Origin: Narthecium ossifragum
Taxonomy: Eukaryota; Streptophyta; Magnoliopsida; Dioscoreales; Nartheciaceae
DNA: 64,000 nt
Direction of reading: 5' to 3'
Assembly: GCA_963920575.1 (NCBI GenBank)
Contig: OY986972.1
Span: 16,038,502-16,102,501 of the forward strand
Shown here: positions 55,692 through 64,000 of the stretch, piece after piece
Layout of the letters: every line of letters begins with the position of its first letter
Position numbering within the stretch: the stretch's first letter is position 1
Made by a program: the position numbers and the translations under genes
Notes under the pieces: model-generated
What the model was told of the DNA's origin: nothing
Seen by the model: only the letters and a program-made list of their open reading frames with translations
Databases searched by the model: none

Positions 55692-56960
55692 CTATATCAC
55701 ACGAGATTCCATAAACAGCTTCATGTTTCTCACATCCTCTTTGGTGTCGGCGAACTTTGGCGGCTTAAACACCTTCCACAGTCCAGACGGATGCTGGGGT
55801 TTCGTTCCTTCAACATCTCTCACCAGTCCCTCAAATATATCTCTGCACTTAGGATATGGCTTGACTAACAAATTGTAGAACTTAAGCCTACTCAGCCTCA
55901 CCAGATGATTCATCCCCACATGAAACCCAAGCCCACCATTCGATCTCAAATGCTCAATCACATTGTAACGCGAAATTATCTGCTTCTCAAGATTCACTCC
56001 CAGATAGTCTGGGAATTCGACAAGATAGTCGACGCCAAACCTGATTTTATGTAACAAGAAACCAATCTTCTTCTCTATGTCTTCTAATTCATATAGTATC
56101 GATCTGGGCTCTACGAAGAGTACCTTGAAGGCATCTCTGTGGATCAAACCATGCCGGCACAAGCAATCCACTCTAAGTTTCACAGCAATGGCGGCACTAA
56201 GATGGCCATTGCGAAGAATCCTCTCTTTGATCAGCATCCTGCATTTCAGACTCTTCAGCAAGTCGAGACAACGAGAAACCTCTCCAACTTCCAATGTAAG
56301 GAGAAGCCTTGGGTTGTTAATCAGCGCCTTTCGGACTTCTTCTCGGCCAATACCAAGATCCTGAAACTCCTCAAACAATGGCTTCAATCTACCGTCAATG
56401 CTTAACATTAAAATTCCAGGATACGAATGGCATGCTCGATTGATCTCCTCTTGCTTCAATCCAATTTCCTTTAGGAACTCAAACCTCTGGCCAACATCGA
56501 TGGTGTCATTCTTGAGAGACTCAGGTAATTCCTCAAACACCTTGACTATAGTGTCATTGCTCAAGCCCAGATTTTTCAAGACAAAAGCACTGTGATGGAT
56601 GTCATCTGGTTCAATCTGGAGCTTTGTGGCTTGTTCAAGAACACTTTGGGCAGTAGAAGCCGGAATATTAGAAAACCCTAGTTGCTGAAAAACCATTTGC
56701 CATTTTGTCAAATACCCCAGCTCCAAAACCCTAGGGCAAGAGTAGACGAGAGAAACAAGAGAATTCTGAGATAAACCAAAGGATGGGAGAATCTCAATGC
56801 ATTCCTCGACTTGGGAAGCGCTGGTATTGTGAAAAAATCAAACTTTCAGGAGGAGATCATGGATCTGGGATTGGGAAAAGCCGCATCTCTGCAAGACATT
56901 AGCGATGGAAACCTTTTGTGAGAATTGGGGATCTGGTCGAGTATTTGGGGGTTCGCATAC
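55692..56960 (-). CDS. mTERF family protein with one in-frame TGA
   Basis: The frame up to the TAG at 55692 holds repeated mTERF helices with the typical LGLSNDTIVKVFEELP, LKEIGLKQEEI, ACHSYPGILMLS and NNPRLLLTLE, and ends NMKLFMESRVI. Upstream in the same frame are PDPQFSQKVSIANVLQRCGF, LSQNSLVSLVYSCPRVLELG and, between them, a TGA at 56838-56840 (LLLKV*FF) that fits a former CGA. Plant mTERF proteins bind organelle nucleic acids and affect transcription or intron splicing in mitochondria or plastids. The true start is unclear: no ATG was placed upstream of 56960. It is either a recent pseudogene or a gene starting downstream of the TGA. Confidence 0.85.
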
Positions 56961-57307
56961 TGATTGGATTTGGGGGGATGGAGGGAGGAGGGATTTGGTG
57001 GAATTTGGAGACGATGCGACGAATTTGGCGACTGGCTAAAACCTTAATCGCCGTTACTAGCAATGACTCGGTCTATAGAAGACAAACTGCTAAAGTGCCT
57101 TACGAGCCAGGTTAGCATATTTCAAAAAATATGAGAAAGTCGTGGGATAACACACCATTGGAACACTGTTATGGCGTGTTTGGATGTGAGAAGGTTGTGG
57201 GATTCCTATTTAGAATGCCTCCATCTGACCACCGTCAGTTATAGTTTCTAACAAGGCACAGGTTTGTTAACAAGAAAAACAAACTAGAGAGTAAGAAGAC
57301 ATACACT

Positions 57308-57736
57308 TGTACCAAAGAAGTAAAGCCCAATCATATTTGAAATAAGATGGTCAGTATCCGCATGACTGAATGCACTTGTGATAATTGTATGCAGCCGCCC
57401 ACTTTTGACATTATCTACCGAAATCTGTTCATAAAAAAATAAATTAGCACCAAGAAAACATTTTATACTCAGCGGACACTACCATACTATAAATCTCTCT
57501 AATTTGTTGGACTTGTAAAAATGCACTCCTTGAAACTTACTTGACTGGCTCTCTTTAGGATAAATAAGGCAGAAATGGGCATAAATATTGATGGCAATAA
57601 CAAACAGAGGCAAGAAAATACCATGGGATGCTTTTCCATGAACTTAGGATCAGCTATCTTCCATAACAAATATACACCAACATTTGCTCCAATCAAGCTT
57701 AGAAGTAATACATCAGGTGTTGGCAGGATGGTTCTC
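57308..57736 (-). pseudogene. Rhomboid-family protease exons (partial gene)
   Basis: Exon 57736-57622 reads LLSLIGANVGVYLLWKIADP and KFMEKHPM, the first membrane segment of plant organelle rhomboids. Exon 57423-57308 reads ISVDNVKSGRLHTIITSAFS and HADTDHLISNMIGLYFFG, with the HLISN motif of the second membrane helix. Donor and acceptor sites fit. The exons bearing the catalytic Ser (GxSG) and His are not found between here and the mTERF gene, so the gene is truncated at its 3' side. The sequence best fits the mitochondrial RBL12-like group, from memory of the family. Confidence 0.8.
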
Positions 57737-58031
57737 CTGCAATCAGATAAGCAACACAAAGTTTAAAGTAGGATGCATCAACTGGAGACACAAAGCAGCA
57801 CATATTATGATGAAAATTAAAGCAAGAATAACAACAGGTTTGCCACAAATAGATTGTGGATTCTTTACATGCACTCCCAAAACTGAATTGGTAACTGCTG
57901 AACCCAATTGGTCAACATACAGCATATTATTTGCATATTACCGATGCTGCAAGTGAAGCAAAAGTGAAGCAGAGAGAAGATTCATATTCTGAGAAGGAAG
58001 CTATATTGTAGTAAACAGTTCTGAACCCACC

Positions 58032-59299
58032 TGTTAGAGAGGAAATCTGACCGTTGACCAGTCAAATAGTCAAAGTCAAAATCCTATTCCACACTTAAGT
58101 ATCAAACGATTGCAGTTGAGTTCTACTCTTTCAAATTAATGAACCAGAGATGTCAAGTAATATGGAAATCTAGATTAGACCTAATTAAATAATCTAATTA
58201 TCAAAATTAACCTAAGAAAAGTTTTGAATTATCTAAGATTACGGAATTAAATAAAGCATAAAGATCAACTTAAATTACTGAATCTAAGAAATGCATTTAA
58301 ATCTATGAATTAACTTAATCTAAGAAAGCAGTAACTTACTCTAATGGAAAACAGTAAAGAAAGCTGTAGGAAAAGCAATAAAAAGAACTAATTAAACCTA
58401 AATTAATCTTAAAATACTCCTACGATCATGAATAACGAAAACAGTAATTAAAAGACTAATTTAATCTTACTCCAAACTAATTTAACTTAATTAAACTATG
58501 GAAAAGAAACGGACAGAAAACGAAAACGGAAAGAAATCCATTAATCTAAAACTACAAAACAGAAAAGAAAAGAGGAGAAGACGATTAAAACGACTACATT
58601 ATCGAAATTATACTAAGAAAGCAATAAAAGACACCATTAATCAAACTGAAAGCTTTATTAATCAACTTACAGGTACAAAAGAAACGAAAGCCATGCTTAA
58701 GAGCAGGTTACAGGTTGTCGGGGGGGTTTACAGTGGAAAAGAGAAGCTATTTATACTAAGGAACTGAATAACTGCTCCCGCCTTGAGGGTTGATGGCGTG
58801 GAAGGAGGAGATCGTGTGCGAACTGCTCCGTAACAGCTTCTCCCACGTTCGTGTCTGGTTTGGAGAGTACACGTGGTTGATTCTCGTTCATTGCATATGT
58901 CATGATTATGCTGACTTACTTATCGTTTCTTGTCCACGTCATACCTGCACGTGTTTTTTAACCATATTTGGCACACGTGTTAATTGCTTTTGGACGATAA
59001 AATTGAGTAACATGTCCAATTGTGACTTTTGGGCGATGATCGTCCATAGTCCTTTAAATGACGGTGCCATATGGACGATATCGTCCATTTGGTTAAAATT
59101 CTATCGTCCATTTTGGTCGATAGATTCCATCGTTTCATTTGGTCGATATTTTATCGTCCATTTGGTCGATAGACTCTATCGTTCATTTGGTCGATAGGTT
59201 TCATCTGGTCGATAAGATTATGTAGTTATCGTCCATTTAGTAATTGCTTTTTGCTTACGTGTCAGTCATTTAATGATTTAGCCATTATTTTGGCTAACA
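58032..59299 (-). mobile_element. Solo LTR, family D (1268 bp)
   Basis: It has TGTTAG...CTAACA ends and the perfect target duplication CCACC at 58027-58031 and 59300-59304. It lies within the rhomboid gene region. On the minus strand a CGAT-rich dyad array (59235-59035) is followed by a TATA box GTATAAATAGC near 58757-58747, which supports minus orientation. No internal sequence remains. Confidence 0.92.
59035..59238 (-). repeat. CGAT-ended dyad array in the U3 of LTR D
   Basis: At least six units of the type ATCGTCCATTTGGTCGAT, imperfect palindromes with ATCG/CGAT ends and CCA/TGG inside. They include a perfect 18-bp palindrome ATGGACGATATCGTCCAT at 59071-59088. The placement upstream of the TATA box is the same as for the GATCGATC arrays. 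Confidence 0.85.
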
Positions 59300-59398
59300 C
59301 CACCCAATCCATATCCACATTCAATCAGCTTTTCTACCTGCATTTTACTCTATTGAGGAGATTCAATTCATAAACACCGCACTGGATTAGAGTTCTTC

Positions 59399-59646
59399 TA
59401 ACACAAAAGAGAAAAGGAACAATAAAATGACGGAAATGATGTCTCTACAAGAAATGGAAGACAATTAACCTTCCATGAATAGTCAAATAAATGCTTCTAA
59501 GCACTTTTAGGATCAATATCTAACACAAAAGAGAAAAGGCACAATAAAATGACGGGAATGATGCCTCTATAAGAAAGATGAGACAATTAACCTTTCAAGA
59601 ATAGTCAAAAAAAAAAACAACGCTTTAAAGCCCTTTTAGGATCAAT
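59399..59646. repeat. Tandem duplication of about 122 bp
   Basis: CTAACACAAAAGAGAAAAGG ... AATAAAATGACGG ... ACAATTAACCTT ... TTTTAGGATCAATA occurs at 59399-59518 and again at 59520-59646 with scattered differences and an expanded A run. Non-coding. Confidence 0.85.
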
Positions 59647-59956
59647 AAACCCCGGCTCAACGAAGAGAACGAGAAGCCCACAAGAGAGACAGCAACCAAT
59701 AACAAGCAAAAAGAATCCCTCATCCAATGTACAACCGGCTGTCTTCTATCTCTTCTTACGAAATAAAACAATAAGCCTACAACCACCTTTCCAAAGCTAA
59801 CGGAAATTTGCACAACAGCGTTCTTTATCCGCTCTCAGAAATTTGCACAAAAAAAAACCCATTTAAAGCTAACGGAAGAACGAACCCATTACCAACTACT
59901 TCCTGGGAAGGTGAGCAGCCTCCTCGTATCGAAGGGCTTCCTCTGGAACGAGACCT

Positions 59957-60238
59957 TCAGGGAACGAACCCCTCGTCGATGAGGCTCTGAAGACCAAGGG
60001 GGGGATGGGTCTCGGAGACCGCCCTCTTCCATACATTGGGCAAACCAAGCGGTCCAACAAAGGTCAACTTTGAACGCCATGATGATAGATACTCGGGGAG
60101 GAGGCCGCGGAACTCAGTGGCGGCGGTGGTGGCCGACGCAGGAGCCGTCGCGCCTCGGTCTCCGGCGAGGGGGGCGGAGATGGGTCGGCTGCCCCGTGGC
60201 TTCCTACCGAGGAATCGAAGAGAGAGTAGCCTCCGCAT
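59957..60238 (-). CDS. Presequence-like first exon, possibly of the rhomboid gene
   Basis: From the ATG at 60238 the frame reads MRRLLSLRFLGRKPRGSRPI, which is Arg-rich without acids like a mitochondrial presequence, then EFRGLLPEYLSSWRSKLTFV and WKRAVSETHPPLGLQSLI. It lies on the same strand as the rhomboid exons and about 2.2 kb upstream of them, with the family D solo LTR between. It could be the first exon of that gene, but no conserved rhomboid residues are present, so the link is inference. The frame ends just after DEGFVP, and another frame continues (EGLVPEEALRYEE). Confidence 0.4.
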   Translation of the reverse strand: MRRLLSLRFLGRKPRGSRPISAPLAGDRGATAPASATTAATEFRGLLPEYLSSWRSKLTFVGPLGLPNVWKRAVSETHPPLGLQSLIDEGFVP

Positions 60239-61006
60239 CTCTGGTTCTTTATCTTTCTTCTCTCATTGCATTTGAAATGGTTTGGGCTCTGTTGTCTTGG
60301 GCCTATACCTGAAGCACTACAAAGCCATCTGCCAAGTGGGCGGTCGCTTGCATCAACTGCCCATGAGTTGATATAAAGATAACTATTTGATTGCTTATAT
60401 CAACTAATACATTATTAACTCATTTTCTTTTTGATTAATATGTATTGCGTCAGTTGATATTGATGTTTCATTCGATGCTTTGTTTGATTGGTATATATTG
60501 CATGGGTTAGAATCACCCCCTGTATCCGTTCGCTCATGGTTGTAATTGTAACAAGCTGGGTCACTTCGCTCATGAATGCAATGAGCCGAAGGTATTATTT
60601 GACCATTCTTATCTCTCTCATTTGTATATGAGTAGTGATGAGTGCATGAAAGTACACTCTGAACAGTCTTATAATCATCTCAATTGTTGAATTGTTATCC
60701 TTAATCAACCTCTTTAATACTATTTTTATATTTATATGTTGTTTCACATAATTGGTTGAAAAATGCAGGAAATTGGAGCTAAACGAAGCAAAGAAGCTGA
60801 AAAGATTACATGGGTCAACTTGGAAGATTAAACTGTACCTGCTCATGAAGAACTAGATGATGTGCTATACATGATTGGAAAGCTCTTGAAGTTTAGTTTT
60901 TGGAGAATTTTATGGTTCGTGATTTCAAGTTTTCTAGAGGAAGTTACAGTACTTTTAGTACTAAGGGCGCACTGTCGAATGGCAAAAGAGATAATACACA
61001 GGAAAG

Positions 61007-61368
61007 AAGATCGATCTTCTTCCTCTATGAAGATCGATCTTGCATGTGACAGAGCGCTATGTTTCATAGGATCGATCTCTTCTTTTATGAAGATCGATCT
61101 TTTATGCAGCCATAGATGACAGAGAGCCATGTTTAAAAGAATCGATCTCTTCCCCTATGAAGATCGATTTTTGTTTGGACGGAGAAAATTGATGATATAA
61201 AGATCGATCTTCCCATTTAATGAGATCGATCTTCTTCGCAGTTGAGAAAATTGAGAAAACCGACGATGGAAAAGATCAATCTTCTTCTTTAAGAAGATCG
61301 ATCTTCCTTGGGCGCAGCGAGTTCTACGGGATGAAAAGATCGATCTTCTATCCTAAAAGATCGATCTT
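61007..61368 (+). repeat. GATCGATC paired palindrome array in LTR C (six pairs)
   Basis: Pairs lie at 61009/61032, 61070/61092, 61140/61162, 61202/61224, 61274/61296 and 61338/61359. Spacing is 23, 22, 22, 22, 22 and 21 bp, with 38, 48, 40, 50 and 42 bp between pairs. Nine sites are perfect; 61140 (AATCGATC), 61162 (GATCGATT) and 61274 (GATCAATC) have decayed. Most sites are flanked AA...TT, making AAGATCGATCTT. The spacer of the fifth pair is TTCTT...AAGAA. Confidence 0.95.
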
Positions 61369-61428
61369 TATATGGCGGTTAAGCAAAATAAAGGGTCAAG
61401 ATCTAATCCGAGTTGAAGACTTTTGGAG

Positions 61429-61440
61429 GCTATAAATAAG
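61429..61440 (+). promoter_or_regulatory. TATA box of LTR C
   Basis: GCTATAAATAAG lies 72 bp after the start of the last GATCGATC site, in sequence similar to the Athila-like LTR promoter on the minus strand near 9806. Confidence 0.7.
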
Positions 61441-62695
61441 ATACTTAGGGTTATCAAAAGAGAGCCTTTTGAAGACTTTTATGGAGGAAGAAGGAGACCA
61501 ATCCACCATCCATGGACGAGTAATCTTCAGGCATGGCGGAAGGATGACTAAGCAAGCACGAGGATTTTTTTCTTTATCATTGGTTCATGTTTAAATCTTT
61601 AATGTTTAAACTCTATATATGTATTGGATCTTCATAGATGGTTATGTGGTTGAACATTATTATAATTCCAATCATGCTTTTATTATGATATTGTGATCCC
61701 ATAGTTATCTTTCTTGTTCTCCTATCTAGTCTCGTAAAATCTTTGCTATGCATTGCCCATAGTGACAGCTGGTATTGCATATTCTTAGGGATCTGGTAAG
61801 ACAAGGTTAGGGCTTGGTCCCGTGAAACTTTTGCTGCACGTTGCTTGTATTGACAGCCGGTATCGTGTATTCTTAGGTTATGGTAGGACGGAGTTAGGGC
61901 TACAATGAGAAGAACCAAACATAGAAAGAGACATTTATATTCTATCAGATTCATAACTCCATACTTTCCAGTCGAGGTGATTGGGATGTGAATCCTTTGA
62001 CTGAGTTTTACATGAACCATTGGTAAGAGAAGAACCCAAGTTTGAGTGAGGGATTCCTGAAGCCTAGCCTCCCAAATCCTGATTTCCTTTGTTAACTTAG
62101 CTTTACCATTAAATCTTCGATCTAATTCTCTTAACTCCTACGCTCATGATTGTTTTCAATACATTGTTATTTGTGTTTCTGGATCCTTTCTGCTTGTTTC
62201 CCTGTGGGGATCGACCTCTCTTATGTTGTACTGCACCGCGACCGCTGTGCGAGACACATTTGAGCGACATCAAATAGTAGTCTAATGTTGGCTGGAACTA
62301 TTCATTTGTGGACTGTAGACTCAGCAGCAACGGACCACATAACAAGAGATAGAGGAGCCTTTATAGATTTTCGAAAGATTCCAAAGGGGAGGAGAAACAT
62401 ATTCATGGGAAATGATGTTTCCCATGGATAAAAAATTGATGGGAGTATATGACAGTTTCAAATGGTTGAAACAGTCAAGTAGCATTCAATTTGATGGTTC
62501 GTCACTGGGAAAGGAATGTATATATGAAATCTTAGATCTGTATAAAGCCACTGAGTTAGCATAAGCTACATCCAAAGGAAAGACAAACTATAGGATGATA
62601 ATTCCTATAGATCACATGGGCACAATTTTATTTATTACTAAAAACCCACCAAGCCTTCAGAAGTTCATCATCAACATCATACCCCCCAAACGTCT

Positions 62696-63521
62696 CTACT
62701 TAGCTGAAGCTCTCAAAAGAGCTTGAACCTTTTTGAGAAGCACGGTCAACCTGTCAAACTCCGGCATCACCTCCTTCACGACAGGATGGGAAAGGAAACG
62801 CTCAGCCCATCCTACCAAAAGTGGCGTTTTGGACTCATCTAATACCTTAGTGCTGTTGGCAAGCTTCTCTATCACTTTGATCCCCATCAAGCAGCAACCG
62901 AGGGCGATGTCGAGGTAGCCAATGTTGTCTCCACCAAAGAAGCCTTTCCCTTTGCTGCATTCCTTGAAAGCTCCCTCCAAGAGCTGCAGCCCCTCCAGCA
63001 TTTGATTAGCTGCTTGCGCCTTACCCTCGTCAGTTTCCTCTAGCATCAACCTTGACAATGAAGCCCACAGCTGCAATAAGAATGAGAAAACAAGTAAGAG
63101 TTAGAATTTTGTGTACCATTACGTACCTATGCGTATATCCAACAAAAGAATCACACCAACATAAGAGATTAATCATGATCAGGTTAGTACGTACCTTATC
63201 GTTGATGTAGACAGTCCAGAACCTTGCCACGGCACGCTCATAGGGGTCGGCCGGCATGATTGGAGGTTCTACACCGGCCCATGTCTCGTCGACGTACTGC
63301 ACGATGATCATCGACTCGCAGAGCGGCTTGCCCGCATGGATCAGGACGGGGAGCTTCTTGTAGACAGGATTGGACATGAGCAACAGCTCGCTCTTGACTA
63401 GCACCATCTCATCCTCTTCCAAGAACTCATACTTCACTCCCTTCGGGCCGAGGGCCACCCTCGCTCGCAGAACGAACGGGCTCGCCCATTGCCCCAGCAG
63501 CTTCACCTCCTCCATTGCCAT
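62696..63521 (-). CDS. Tau-class glutathione S-transferase, two exons, intact
   Basis: Exon 1 (63521-63195, 109 codons) starts [20 protein letters not shown], with the catalytic Ser in WASPF. It continues through [18 protein letters not shown] (the cis-Pro and the ES glutathione contact) to YINDK. Intron 63194-63071 has GT-AG ends, in the position usual for tau GSTs. Exon 2 (63070-62696) starts LWASLSRL and contains [15 protein letters not shown] and [16 protein letters not shown]. The protein is 233 residues, normal for the class. It would conjugate glutathione to electrophiles and herbicide-like compounds in the cytosol. An in-frame TTG upstream of the ATG is not a likely start. I see no defect. 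Confidence 0.95.
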
Positions 63522-63559
63522 TTCCAAAGACAAACGTAGTAGATGTGTGAAGCCTCTTG

Positions 63560-63825
63560 TGTGTCTACGAGTGAATATATAACAAGATGGAGATCATGAT
63601 GACTGGAAGGTTCAATATATGTAATCTAGTCAGGTTTTTCAAGACTTGGGCAAGAAGAATTCAAGATTATTGGTTTTTGAAGACCTTGGGCAAGAAGAAT
63701 TCAAAGATTATTGTTCACCTAAAAAAAAATATAGCAAGATGGAGATCATGAAGACCGGGAGGTTTAATATAATTTTTGAAGACTTACAAGAAGAATTGAA
63801 GATTATTGTTTATCTACAATGGGAT
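63560..63825. repeat. Direct repeats upstream of the GST gene
   Basis: CTTGGGCAAGAAGAATTCAA followed by GATTATTG occurs at about 63645 and 63687, and a related CTTACAAGAAGAATTGAAGA near 63783. AGATGGAGATCATGA occurs at 63584 and 63737. These tandem partial copies begin within 70 bp of the GST start codon, so they may contain promoter sequence. The remainder to 64000 shows no gene. Confidence 0.75.
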
Positions 63826-64000
63826 GTCATGAATTGTCTCATATGCTATTGGGTTTTTTACTCCCCACGAGGATCCATGACGTCAAAAATAAAAAGGATT
63901 AATTGGTGATATACCCAACTTAGTTACCTTTTTCATCCCAAAACCCTATTAAAAATCTATTTGATAAAAAACCCATCTAATTAGCAAAAGCTTGTTGAAT

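Larger units (their letters stand above)
60636..62272 (+). mobile_element. Athila-related solo LTR (1637 bp), family C
   Basis: It starts TGATGAGTGC and ends GCGACATCA, with flanks AGTAG and AATAG (4/5 match). Upstream of its TATA box (TATAAATAAG at 61431) it shares AAATAAAGGGT, AGATCTAATCCGAGTT and GGCTATAAATA with the Athila-like LTR at 8640-10216, so the two are related. Near the 3' end is CCCTGTGGGGATCGACC, as in plant Athila/Tat LTRs. Its U3 has the largest GATCGATC array of this type. It splits a copia Gag-protease relic. Confidence 0.75.
60541..62430 (+). pseudogene. Ty1/copia gag-protease relic split by an LTR
   Basis: At 60541 a Gag zinc knuckle reads CNCNKLGHFAHEC (CX2CX4HX4C). At 62309 the protease begins WTVDSAATDHITRDRG ... 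RRNIFMGNDVSHG and meets a TAA. Copia proteases normally have DSGATDH; here the catalytic Gly is Ala. The two parts are separated by the 60636-62272 LTR. No reverse transcriptase or integrase follows. Confidence 0.75.

Noticed and set aside
58498..58767. Lys-rich 89-codon plus-strand frame
   Set aside because: Lies inside solo LTR D and reflects A-rich sequence.
63030..63194. Extension of GST exon 1 through the intron
   Set aside because: GT-AG splicing at 63194/63071 joins exon 2 in phase and gives a standard tau GST; the read-through tail is intronic.
1..64000. tRNA, rRNA and other structured RNA genes
   Set aside because: I looked for tRNA A/B-box patterns and rRNA segments and saw none; only LTR primer-site motifs resemble tRNA.

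Overview
The window is nuclear DNA of a flowering plant. It holds spliced plant-type genes (a tau-class GST, an mTERF protein, DYW-class PPR proteins, an ALS1/ABCB27-type ABC transporter, a plant rhomboid) in a large excess of plant transposons: Athila-like and copia LTR elements, many solo LTRs, a MULE carrying an Ulp1 gene, CACTA, PIF/Harbinger and a hAT MITE. I cannot name the species.

Layout. 1-10216: a non-autonomous Athila-like element on the minus strand whose gag-protease frame runs straight into the integrase C-terminus; a solo LTR (2202-4708) sits inside it. 10217-19198: a MULE with a MURA-like transposase on plus and an Ulp1-like gene on minus, interrupted by a second solo LTR (13399-15696) and bordered on the right by another LTR-like piece (19199-20218). 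20761-25131: a DYW PPR pseudogene split by a third solo LTR (22487-24793). A 27-codon WBP11 first-exon relic follows at 26366-26446. 27331-42291: a direct duplication of a decayed gene flanks a PIF/Harbinger element, which is itself split by an 8.3-kb CACTA element (31217-39535). 42324-44259: an LTR with a tRNA-Met type primer site. 46082-48785: the inverted second copy of the PPR locus, with a 533-codon open frame. 51478-54761: a coiled-coil gene exon and a decayed ABCB27 pseudogene holding an LTR and a hAT MITE. 55692-56960: an mTERF gene with one nonsense codon. 57308-60238: rhomboid exons separated by a solo LTR. 60541-62430: a copia relic split by another LTR. 62696-63521: an intact two-exon tau GST, the best candidate for a working gene.

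The most unusual signal is shared by several LTR families. Each carries an array of the palindrome GATCGATC in a fixed pattern: palindromes sit about 22 bp apart, often as pairs repeated every 60-75 bp, and the spacer inside a pair is often self-complementary, so that each pair forms a 30-32 bp inverted repeat. Where a TATA box can be seen, an array lies just upstream of it. A separate solo LTR (58032-59299) has a comparable array with CGAT-ended dyads in the same position. This looks like a promoter module of LTR elements, either a binding array or structured DNA/RNA.

The nesting order can be read from target-site duplications: TAAGG, GTTAA, TTTGC and CCACC around four solo LTRs, CAT around the CACTA, and CAAAAATC around the MITE. 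Many reading frames are otherwise intact and broken by single stops, often explainable as C-to-T changes, which suggests recent decay under DNA methylation.
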